DNA of 64,000 nt from Sphingomonas profundi. GTDB taxonomy: Bacteria > Pseudomonadota > Alphaproteobacteria > Sphingomonadales > Sphingomonadaceae. Position numbers and translations under genes: made by a program. Positions 8,593-16,900 of this stretch are shown here, in pieces (position 1 is the stretch's first letter; every line of letters begins with the position of its first letter). The DNA lies in NCBI RefSeq assembly GCF_009739515.1, contig NZ_CP046535.1, positions 1,302,001 to 1,366,000 of the forward strand, given 5' to 3'. The notes under the pieces are model-generated. The model made no database searches. It was not told the DNA's origin and was given only the letters and a program-made list of their open reading frames with translations.

Positions 8593-9468
8593 GTGGCTGC
8601 ACGGGGGGTACAGCAACTCAAGCAGGTCACGTCGCAGCATGAGGGGTTCCTGCGGCACGCCGGCTTCCGCTGGCTGAAGATCGCGCTGACCGTATCGCTG
8701 ATCGCGATCGTGATCTACGCGTTCGACGATGTGCAGCCGCGGCCGAACGGCGGCAGCGCCTACGGCTATTTCCTCGGCACGGTCGGCCTGCTGCTGATCC
8801 TGTGGCTGACGATGCTGGGCGTGCGCAAGCGGGCGATGACCACCGGGCGCTGGTCGCTGAAGGCGTGGACGTCGGCGCATGTCTATCTCGGCCTCGCGCT
8901 GATCGTGATCGCCACGCTGCACACCGGCTTCCAGTTCGGCTGGAACGTCCATACGCTGGCCTATGCGCTGATGATGCTGGTGATCCTCTCCGGCATCTAC
9001 GGCATCACCGCTTATTCGGCGCTGCCGCGCGCGCTGAGCAACAATCGCGGCGAGACGACGCAGAGCCAGATGCTGGACAATCTGCGGATGATCGATCGCC
9101 AGCTGCACGACGCGGCCCAGCCGCTGGAGCACGCCCAGGCCGAGATCGTGCGGATGAGCCTGGACGACGATCCCTTCGGCGGCGGCGCCTGGGCGCGGCT
9201 GACCGGCAATTACCCGCGCTGCGGCACGCGCCGGGCGCAGGCCGCGATCCGCGCCTATACCGGCGGCGGCCCGAACCTGGGCGACAACCCGCTCGAGAAG
9301 ATCGACGTGCTGCTCGAGCGCAAGGAGGCCAATCTCTCGCGGATGCGCCAGCATCTGCGGTTGAAGGCGCTGCTGGAGGTGTGGCTCTACATCCATGTGC
9401 CGCTGACGTTCGCGCTGATCGCCGCCTTGTTCGCGCACGTTTTCGCCGTCTTCTTCTACTGGGGGTGA
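8593..9468 (+). CDS. Di-haem cytochrome b-like membrane protein
   Basis: A 291-residue integral membrane protein with helices at about 27-45, 58-76, 92-112, 118-142 and 264-288. Two helices each carry two histidines spaced as ligands for stacked b-haems: H96 and H110, then H268 and H282. H120 is an extra candidate. This H-x13-H pairing in two helices is the usual signature of di-haem quinone-interacting or transmembrane cytochromes b. A soluble loop of about 110 residues separates the fourth and last helices. Start GTG 8593 is one base after the preceding stop, and the next gene starts 7 bp after this stop. It is the natural membrane link between the cytosolic iron-sulphur protein and the periplasmic decaheme domain of the third gene. 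I do not recognise a named family; haem binding is inferred from histidine spacing. Confidence 0.72.
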   Translation: MAARGVQQLKQVTSQHEGFLRHAGFRWLKIALTVSLIAIVIYAFDDVQPRPNGGSAYGYFLGTVGLLLILWLTMLGVRKRAMTTGRWSLKAWTSAHVYLGLALIVIATLHTGFQFGWNVHTLAYALMMLVILSGIYGITAYSALPRALSNNRGETTQSQMLDNLRMIDRQLHDAAQPLEHAQAEIVRMSLDDDPFGGGAWARLTGNYPRCGTRRAQAAIRAYTGGGPNLGDNPLEKIDVLLERKEANLSRMRQHLRLKALLEVWLYIHVPLTFALIAALFAHVFAVFFYWG

Positions 9469-9475
9469 TGGGCGC

Positions 9476-11299
9476 ATGACCTTCATCGTTCGCCAGATTT
9501 CGCGCACCGCCGACGGGCGTGAGATCATCCGCCCGCGCGAGTTCGCCCAGGCCGAACTCAGCATCGGCCGCAATACCGAGTGCGACATCCACCTGCCCGA
9601 TCTGGCGGTGACGCTGCGCCACGCGGTGATCCGCCAGCTCGGCCCATCGCGCGCCGAGATCACGGCCAGCGCCGGCCTGCCGTTCGATGTCGACGGCCGC
9701 TCCACCGAGCGGGCGGAGATCGATGCGCAGCGCGGCGCCAACATCCGCATCGGCGCGCACGTGATCGCCGTATCGCGCGAGGCGGAGCGCGACGCGATCG
9801 TGCTCACGGTCGAGCGGGTCGGCGAGGTTTCCGATGCGTCCGAGGCGAAGGACGAGGCGCGCGCCTTCTCGCTCGCCGGATCGCTGCCGGGCAAGCGGAC
9901 GATGGCGTGGAGCTTCATCGGCCTCGTCCTCGCCGTGTTCCTCGCCTGGCCGTTGTGGAGCTTCTACACCAACAGCCAGGCCGCCGACCGCGACCGGCCG
10001 ATCGCCTTCCACGCCGACGAGATGTGGTCCTCCGGCAAGCTCTCGCTGGTGCACGCGCAGCTGGAGAATAATTGCAAGGCCTGCCACGCGCAGCCGGGCG
10101 TAGCCGTGCGCGACACCTCCTGCGTCGCCTGCCACGATGCGGTGCACGATCATGCCGATCCGCGCCGCCTCGCCGCCGCGATGGTGCAGCCGGGCGCCGG
10201 CAAGCAGGTGCAGCTGGCCTTCAAGAGCGCGTTCAACGTGCCGGAAGGACGCTGCGTAGACTGCCATACCGAGCATGAGGGCGCGACGGCGATGCCGGTG
10301 ACGGCGCAGAAATTCTGCTCCGACTGCCACGCCCAGCTGAAGGAGCGGCTGACCGACACGACGATCCTCAACGCCTCCGACTTCGGCACCGATCATCCGC
10401 AGTTCCGCCCGGCGGTGCGCACCAGCGCGATGCCGCCGGTCGTCCAGCGGCTGTCGCTCGATGCCCGGCCGATCGAGGATAACGGGCTGAAATTCCCGCA
10501 CAACGTCCACCTCTCGAAGACCAACGGCGTCGCCCGCATGGCGCAGACGATGCAGGTGGACTATGGCTTCGGCAAATCGCTGGCCTGCGCCGACTGCCAC
10601 GTGCCCGATCCCTCCGGCACCCGCTTTCGCCCGATCACGATGGATCAGAACTGCCAGATGTGCCACTCGCTGGCGTTCGACAGGATCGACGGCACGGTGC
10701 GCACCCTGCGCCACGGCGACCCGAAGCAGGTGGTGGCGGATCTGCGCGCTTTCTACCGCTCGACCGGGCCGGTGCGGCCGATCAACCTGGGCGGCAACGC
10801 CCGCCGCCGGCCCGGCGATTTCGCGACGCAGGCCACCGCCGCGCGGTTCAGCTTCGCCTCGGCCACGCGCACCGGCCGCGCCGATCCGGCGATCCGCGCG
10901 ACCTTCTCCGAAGGCGGCGTCTGCTTCGAATGCCACAAGGTGATCCAGCCGGCGCAGAGCGGCACCGGCACCTTCGGCATCGTGCCGGTGAAGCTGCCCG
11001 ATCGCTATATGCGCAAGGGCTGGTTCGATCACGCGGCGCACCAGACGGAGACGTGCGAGAGCTGCCACGCGGCGCCGACCTCCGCCATCGCGGGCGACCT
11101 GCTGCTACCCAAGATCGAGAGCTGCCGCGCCTGCCATGGCGGCGAGACGGCGCACAAGGAGGTGAAATCCTCCTGCGCGATGTGCCACGACTTCCACCGC
11201 GACGATGCCGCCCCGCTGATGGTGCGCAACACCCGCGAGCGGGGGCGGCGCGTGGATCCCAGCAACGAGCTGAAGGCGATCCGCCGCGACGAGGGCTGA
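9476..11299 (+). CDS. FHA domain - transmembrane helix - decaheme cytochrome c fusion
   Basis: A 607-residue protein. Residues 1 to about 110 are an FHA domain with LSIGRNTECDIHLPD and the phosphothreonine-pocket GR (31-32) and RH (48-49); the usual Ser of the pocket is Thr46. One transmembrane helix spans about 143-164. The remaining 440 residues are periplasmic and hold ten CxxCH haem motifs: CKACH (from C200), CVACH, CVDCH, CSDCH, CADCH, CQMCH, CFECH, CESCH, CRACH and CAMCH. FHA domains bind phosphothreonine peptides and are normally cytosolic, which fits the predicted topology. A phosphopeptide-reading module on a multihaem cytochrome is unusual. No Ser/Thr kinase is in the window. It ends the redox operon and probably receives electrons from, or passes them to, the b-type membrane protein. 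Confidence 0.85.
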   Translation: MTFIVRQISRTADGREIIRPREFAQAELSIGRNTECDIHLPDLAVTLRHAVIRQLGPSRAEITASAGLPFDVDGRSTERAEIDAQRGANIRIGAHVIAVSREAERDAIVLTVERVGEVSDASEAKDEARAFSLAGSLPGKRTMAWSFIGLVLAVFLAWPLWSFYTNSQAADRDRPIAFHADEMWSSGKLSLVHAQLENNCKACHAQPGVAVRDTSCVACHDAVHDHADPRRLAAAMVQPGAGKQVQLAFKSAFNVPEGRCVDCHTEHEGATAMPVTAQKFCSDCHAQLKERLTDTTILNASDFGTDHPQFRPAVRTSAMPPVVQRLSLDARPIEDNGLKFPHNVHLSKTNGVARMAQTMQVDYGFGKSLACADCHVPDPSGTRFRPITMDQNCQMCHSLAFDRIDGTVRTLRHGDPKQVVADLRAFYRSTGPVRPINLGGNARRRPGDFATQATAARFSFASATRTGRADPAIRATFSEGGVCFECHKVIQPAQSGTGTFGIVPVKLPDRYMRKGWFDHAAHQTETCESCHAAPTSAIAGDLLLPKIESCRACHGGETAHKEVKSSCAMCHDFHRDDAAPLMVRNTRERGRRVDPSNELKAIRRDEG

Positions 11300-11339
11300 C
11301 GCCCGCATCGGGCCAGCAGGGCGATAATCTCGCGGCGCC

Positions 11340-11355
11340 TGTGACTTTGATCACA
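11340..11355. promoter_or_regulatory. Perfect CRP-type operator before the phosphodiesterase gene
   Basis: TGTGACTTTGATCACA matches the CRP consensus TGTGA-N6-TCACA at all ten arm positions. It sits 108 bp upstream of the phosphodiesterase ATG, in the gap after the decaheme gene. Since the gene it precedes encodes a cyclic-nucleotide phosphodiesterase family protein, a CRP-mediated feedback on cAMP would make sense. That is inference; an FNR-type regulator would prefer TTGAT-N4-ATCAA, which is not present. Confidence 0.65.
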
Positions 11356-11462
11356 AGCGGTTAAGCGATTTGTGGCATATCGAACCACCGGACTTGACGG
11401 CGGGCGGCGCATGCCCGCATCCACGGTCGGGGGATGTTCTGAACGGGGGTGTCGGCAGCCAC

Positions 11463-12317
11463 ATGCTGATCGCGCAGATTACCGACATGCATCTCGGCTT
11501 CGATCCGGACAACCCCGCCGAATTCAACCGCAAGCGGCTGGACAAGGTGCTGGCCACGCTCAACGAGCTGGACCGGGTGCCCGACCTGCTGTTCGCGACC
11601 GGCGACCTCGTCGAATATGGCGACGTCGATTCGTACCGGCGGCTCGATCGCGCGCTGGCGGCGTGCAACTTCCCCGTCCACATGGCGCTGGGCAATCACG
11701 ACATACGGGTGAACTTCTCGCACGTGTTCCCCGATGTCGCGACGATCGCCGGCGGTTTCGTGCAATATGCCCTCGATGCCGGCCCGCTGCGCTTCGTCGT
11801 GATCGACACGCTGGAGGAAGGGCGCCACGGCGGCGGCTTCTGCGAGGCGCGCGCGACATGGCTGCGCGATACGCTGGCCGAGGCGCCGGACCGGCCGACG
11901 GTGCTGGTGCTGCACCACCCCCCGATCGAGACCGGCATCGCGTGGATGACGACCGAGCCGACCGAGCCGTGGGTCGAGCGGCTGGACTGGGCGCTGCGCG
12001 ACCACCGGCAGGTGACGGGCATGATCTGCGGCCACATCCACCGATCGATCGTGACCGGCTGGAAGGGCCGGCCGCTCGCCGTCTGCCCTTCGACCGCGCC
12101 GCAGGTGGCGCTGACCCTGGCACCACTCGACCCCGAGACGCCGGACGGTCGCCCGATGATCATCGCCGACGCCCCCGGCTATGCGCTGCATTACTGGAAT
12201 GGCGACGCGCTGATCACGCACTTCGATACGGCTGACGAGCATGTCGCGCTCGCCCGCTTCGACGATTCGATGCAGGGGCTGGTCAGCATGCTGGTGGGCG
12301 AACGGCCGTCGCGCTGA
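11463..12317 (+). CDS. Class III metallophosphodiesterase (CpdA/GpdQ family)
   Basis: A 284-residue calcineurin-like phosphoesterase. All metal-ligand motifs of the class III cyclic nucleotide phosphodiesterase family are present: ITDMHLG, TGDLVEYG, GNHD, LHHPP and CGHIHR. Relatives hydrolyse 3',5'-cAMP (CpdA) or glycerophosphodiesters (GpdQ); sequence reading alone does not separate them. The start is the ATG at 11463, which directly begins the first beta strand (MLIAQITD); residues upstream in frame look non-coding. There is no signal peptide, so it is cytosolic. It lies between the cyclic-nucleotide-binding redox operon and a cyclase gene, behind a perfect CRP-type palindrome, which favours a cAMP substrate. 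The squalene synthase-like gene follows after 27 bp. Confidence 0.82.
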   Translation: MLIAQITDMHLGFDPDNPAEFNRKRLDKVLATLNELDRVPDLLFATGDLVEYGDVDSYRRLDRALAACNFPVHMALGNHDIRVNFSHVFPDVATIAGGFVQYALDAGPLRFVVIDTLEEGRHGGGFCEARATWLRDTLAEAPDRPTVLVLHHPPIETGIAWMTTEPTEPWVERLDWALRDHRQVTGMICGHIHRSIVTGWKGRPLAVCPSTAPQVALTLAPLDPETPDGRPMIIADAPGYALHYWNGDALITHFDTADEHVALARFDDSMQGLVSMLVGERPSR

Positions 12318-12344
12318 GCGGCGCGGCTTTCGCCCGGCGCCGGG

Positions 12345-13109
12345 ATGCGCCATGACCGCGCTATGATCGGGATCGCTCCGGACGGGCCGGAATGGCCGCT
12401 CGTCCTGGTTCACGTGCCGCCGCCTCTGCGACCGGCCTTCACCACCCTGTTCCGGCTCGACCGGCGGCTCGGCGCGATCGTGGGCGAGCCGAACCGGCCG
12501 ATCGCGGCGATCAAGCTGGCATGGTGGCGCGAGACGCTCGACCGGCTCGACACCGCGCCGCCGCCGCCGGAGCCGTTGTTGCAGGCGATAGCGACGGAGC
12601 TGCTCCACCGCGCCGCCCCGAGAGAGCCCGCTGCCGAGCAGAAGCCGAGGAAGCGGCGGAGTGGCGGAGCTTCACGATCGGCCTTGAACGGGGGGATCGG
12701 CGGTGGGGATCTGGCCGCGATCGCCGCCGGCTGGGATGCGCTGATCGACGACGATGCCGGCCACCCGGACGCGCCGGACGAGGCGGCGATCACGCGGCAC
12801 GCGGCGACACGCGGCGGCGGCCTGTTCGGCGTGGCCGCGCGCCTGCTGGGATGTGCCGACGCACCGGCGATTCGCGCGCAGGGCGCCATCTGGGCCTTTG
12901 CGACGGTGCCGGATTCGTGGACGGCGCCGGCGCGAACGGTCGCGCGCCGGGAGATCGCGGCGCTCGATCCCCTGCGCTGGCCGCGAAAGATGCGGGCGCT
13001 GGGCGTGCTCACGGCGCTGGCGCGGGACGGGCTGATGCGCGAGAACGTCCACGCGGGGTCGCCGCGCCGTGTCGCGCGCGCGCTGTGGTTGGGCCTGAGC
13101 GGCCGGTGA
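12345..13109 (+). CDS. Squalene/phytoene synthase-family protein
   Basis: A protein of up to 254 residues resembling the short sphingomonad members of the squalene/phytoene synthase family. The N-terminal part RPAFTTLFRLDRRLGAIV followed by AIKLAWWRETLDRL corresponds to the conserved first helices, and GLFGVAARLLG to the mid-domain helix. The Asp-rich catalytic motifs of true prenyl synthases are not obvious, so it may be a non-catalytic relative like the complex I assembly factor NDUFAF6. An insertion rich in Lys, Arg, Ser and Gly (about residues 92-118) is unlike its surroundings. The start is uncertain between the ATG at 12345 and the ATG at 12363; neither has a clear ribosome-binding site. 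The neighbouring phosphodiesterase and EF-hand genes are close and co-oriented. Confidence 0.68.
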   Translation: MRHDRAMIGIAPDGPEWPLVLVHVPPPLRPAFTTLFRLDRRLGAIVGEPNRPIAAIKLAWWRETLDRLDTAPPPPEPLLQAIATELLHRAAPREPAAEQKPRKRRSGGASRSALNGGIGGGDLAAIAAGWDALIDDDAGHPDAPDEAAITRHAATRGGGLFGVAARLLGCADAPAIRAQGAIWAFATVPDSWTAPARTVARREIAALDPLRWPRKMRALGVLTALARDGLMRENVHAGSPRRVARALWLGLSGR

Positions 13110-13121
13110 ACGAGGGGGCGG

Positions 13122-13589
13122 GTGATGAGGCAGTTCGTGCTCGGGGCCGGATCGGCCCTGCTGCTGGCGGCGGGCGGGATCGTCTGGTGGAGCGGCGGCA
13201 CGCGGCCGGCCAGCCTCATACCTCCGCAGCCGGCGGCAGCGGCGGCCGCACCGGACCCGACGACCGAGGCGTCGATGCCGCCACCCGCCGCGAGCGAGAA
13301 GACGCGCGAGGAGAAAAGATTCGCCCGCTATGACAAGGACAAGGACGGCGCGGTCGCCCGCGAGGAGTATCTCGCCGCCCGGCGCAAGGCCTTTGCCAAG
13401 CTCGACACCAATGGCGACGGCCGCCTGGCCTTCGAGGAATATGCGGTGAAGACGGTCGACAAGTTCGGCAAGGCCGATGCGGATCGGTCCGGCCGGCTGA
13501 GCCCCGCCGAGTTCGCCACTACCCGCGTTACTCGCAAGACGAAGCCGCGACCGGACTGCCCGCCACCAGCCTCACGCGACGAGGACTGA
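13122..13589 (+). CDS. Exported or membrane-anchored EF-hand protein
   Basis: A 155-residue protein with an N-terminal hydrophobic segment (about 5-23), an Ala/Pro linker and three EF-hand calcium loops. The loops are D71-E82 (DKDKDGAVAREE), D95-E106 (DTNGDGRLAFEE) and D119-E130 (DADRSGRLSPAE). The second matches the canonical loop best. The third has Ser at the fifth position. The EF-hands should lie in the periplasm. The start is GTG 13122 or the adjacent ATG 13125; GAGGGGGCGG just upstream suits the ATG slightly better. It begins 12 bp after the squalene synthase-like gene and is the last plus-strand gene before the convergent cytochrome operon. Its partner is unknown. Confidence 0.8.
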   Translation: MMRQFVLGAGSALLLAAGGIVWWSGGTRPASLIPPQPAAAAAAPDPTTEASMPPPAASEKTREEKRFARYDKDKDGAVAREEYLAARRKAFAKLDTNGDGRLAFEEYAVKTVDKFGKADADRSGRLSPAEFATTRVTRKTKPRPDCPPPASRDED

Positions 13590-13930
13590 CGCTTCTCGCC
13601 GACGCGCGATCTGCGCCGGCCCGCTCTTCCCGAGGATGAAGATCCGCCGAGACGCCAAGGTGCCGGCATTACCCTGCGTCGGCCGGCTTGCGTAGAGCAT
13701 CACGCCCGCAAGGTCGGCCACAATGGCGCGACCCACCCTGGTATAGGCGACGCGATCTCTGCGGATCACAGAGCGGGCGTGCGGGAAGCGCGGCTCCGCG
13801 CCCGATCGGCGGCTCTCGGTACGATCGGGATAGTCTGTCCTTCTCGTCGATCCGTCCTGCCTTGTCGGACCGCACGCCGCCCGGCTCGAGCGGTATTTTA
13901 CCGGGAATGGCCGGGTCGATCGTGGCCGGT
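13590..13930. other. Intergenic stretch between convergent genes, no supported gene
   Basis: These 341 bp separate the plus-strand EF-hand gene from the end of the minus-strand decaheme gene. A minus-strand open frame crosses it, but it lacks a recognisable domain, a ribosome-binding site or a sensible start, and its composition is Arg/Ser-rich like other out-of-frame readings here. I see no clear terminator hairpin with a T-run for either gene. Confidence 0.55.
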
Positions 13931-16900
13931 TCAGTGCACCGCCATCGTGCGTGCCGGCACCCAATCGGCGAAGGAGGGCGTGTCGACGACCTTGTACGGC
14001 ACGCCGCGGCTGTTGAGGAACATCCGCTCCATTTCCGGCCGGGTGAACGGACGGGAGCCGAGCCGGCCGAAGATGGCGATCTGCCCGCCCGTCTCGTCAA
14101 CCGCGCGATCGCGATCGAGGCCCTTGGAAAGGGCCAGCGCAGGCGACGGCGTCTTCGCCCAGGCGATCAGCTCCGGCATGGGCGCGGGCGAGAAGCCGTA
14201 GAAGTTCGGCTGGCTCGCCGGGCTGGTCAGCTGGATCACCTTGAGCCCATTGCGGCCATCGGCGACATAGGCGAACAGCGAGGCGTTGGTGGTGCCGACG
14301 ATCACGTCCTCGGCATCGTTCAGCTTACCGTCGAAGCCGACCTTGCGGTAGATCGTCGGCCGCTCCGGATTCTTCACGTCGACGATCACCAGCCCGTCCG
14401 TCTTGGCCGCGACATAGGCGTAGGTGCGGGCGAGATAGACGCGGCGCGCATCCGCCAGCGGCACGGTGGCCTCCGGGATCAGGCGCGGCGCGGACAGCTT
14501 CGTCACGTCCAGCAGTTGCAGCCCGTCCGCCGTCGTCACCCACAGATAGCGGAACTGCACCGCCGACGCGCGGGCATCGCGCAACGGCACCACGGAGGCG
14601 AGCACCGGCTTCAGCGGGTCGCTGAGATCCACCGTCGCCAGGCCCTGATCGGTGGTGATGTAGGCGAAATGACCGGCCAGGGTGATGTGGCGCGCGCCCT
14701 TCAGCACGTCGCCGGGGTTCCACACCGCGTCGCGCTTCAGGAAGTTGTTGCGCGGATCGCCGTCAGCCATCGTGTCCACGTTCACCACGATCAGCCCCTC
14801 CACCGCATCGGTGACGAAGGCATAGTGGTAGATGGCGTCGAACGGCTGCTCCTGGTTCATCTCGCGCATCGCCGGCGTGTTCCGCAGCGGCGCGATCGCC
14901 TGCATCGTCGGCAGCGCCATGCAGGTGGCGTTGACGCTGTTCACGTGCGTGTCCTGCCCCAGTTCGGAGACGGGGGCGGTGATGATCCGCTCGGAGAAGC
15001 CCTTGTTGGCGATCGACGCCACGTCATAGACGCGGAACCCGCCCTTGCCCTCGGCCACGAACATATATTCGCCGCGCAGCTGCAGGCAGCGGGCCGCGCC
15101 GGGCGTGGCCTGGTGGGTGTTGGCGAACTCCTCGATCGCGTTGGTCTCGCCGGAGAAGCGCTTGTCGAACGTCTTGCCGCGACGCCACTCGATCAGCTCG
15201 CGGCCGTGATCCTGATGCGCCTTCCAATAATCGGGATAGGCATATTTGTGGAGGTAGGAGCCGATCACCGCCTGCGGCTCCTCCCACTCGGTCACGCGGG
15301 TCGCCTGGAAGCCGTGCTCCAGGCCCGTCCACGCGTTGAAGCCGACGAAGTTGACGAAGTTGGTGCCGAGCAGCAGCAGCTGCGACATGATCGCATTATT
15401 GTCGTTCGCGGCCGAGAGGTGGCAGTCCGAGCAGGTCTTCGTCTCCGTCTTGCGCACGGTGTGCGGGAAGTGCGGCGCGAATGCCTGGCTGGAGAAGCCC
15501 GGCGCGGAGATCGGCGGCTGCTGGATGTAGATACGCTCGCGGTTGATGTTGGTCGAGCTCAGCACCAGCGCCGAGGTGGAGCGGATCGGGGCGATCTGGT
15601 TGCCCTTGGTGGTCTGGTGGCGGCCCAGCTGGAACATCTCGTCGCGCGCCACCTGCGGATTGTAGGTGGCGAAGTTGCGCGTCTCGATGCCGTCATATTT
15701 ATGGCTGCTCGTCTTCCAGTTCGCCTCGATCGGCAGGTGGCAGCCGCCGCACGACGTGGTCCAGGACAGATGGCAGGTGAAGCATGCCATGTCCGGGTCC
15801 TTGTGCGCGCGGTCCTCGCTCGCGACACCCGGCCCCCAGGCATAGCGGCCGGTCTCGGCGGCGGACTTCGCCATCGTCTTGGCGCGGGCGGCCAGCGGGT
15901 TGAAGTGGGCGCTGCCGCGATCCACCGATTCCTTGACGAGGCTCACCTTCCATTCGAGCTTAGGATCGACGAGCGAGCGCTGGATCAGCACGCGTTCGCC
16001 GTTCGCATCGGTGCTCCACTCGAACCGGCGCTGGCCGTCCGGATTGCGCAGCAGTTCCAGATTGGTGCCCTCCGGCCGCGCGGCCGGGCCGGACGTGCGC
16101 AGGGTGGGGAAGGCGTCGGCGGTGCCGTGGCAGTCCTTGCAGCCGATCTCCACCGCATTGGCGACTTCGCCATAGATCAGGCCGTTGCCGTGGCTGTCCT
16201 GCGCGAAGTGGCAGTCGGCGCACTGCATGCCCTTCTCGGCGTGGATGTCCATCAGGTGCACGGCCTTGCCGGCCTGCTCGCCGACATCGGGAAACAGCTT
16301 CTTGGCCTTGGTGTCGAGCTCCGGATCGGTGGGGTCGACCACGGCGCCATGCTCGTCGATGAACTGCCCCTGCGCGTTGCGGCGATAGAGGCGGAACTTC
16401 TCCGGATCCTTGGCATCGACGATCTTGCCGGACGCATCCAGCAGATTGCCGGCGCGATCGCGCTTGAAGATCGCGCGGAAGTTCCAGCCATGGCCGTGAT
16501 AGTCGGCGAACTGGGTGTCGGTCGCCTTCGGGTTCACGTCGTCATAGACGCGGCGGACGAAGTCGACGTCGCTCCACAGGCCGCGCGCGGAGGCGGCCTC
16601 CGGATTGCGCTCCAGCACCGCGTGCACCTCGGCGGCGGTCGGGTACATCTGCTTCTTGTAGGCGTCGGCCGGCTTGCCCGCCGGCGGCTTCAGCCGGTTC
16701 TCCGGATTGGGCCACATCAGCGGCGCGTCGGACTCATAGTCCCACATCGTGTAGCCGAGGTAGCTGTTCAGGAAGATGTTCGGCTGGTGCATGTGGCAGT
16801 TCATGCACTGCGCCGTGGGGATGGCGCGGGTGAAGGCGTGGCTGATCGGGTGGCCCTTCTCGCGCTCCCCCTTCAGGCCCACCGGGTGCGGCACGCTGGC

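Noticed and set aside
13572-13964. Minus-strand open frame of 130 codons between the EF-hand and decaheme genes
   Set aside because: It has no ribosome-binding site, overlaps the ends of both real genes and resembles no family; composition is Arg/Ser-rich.
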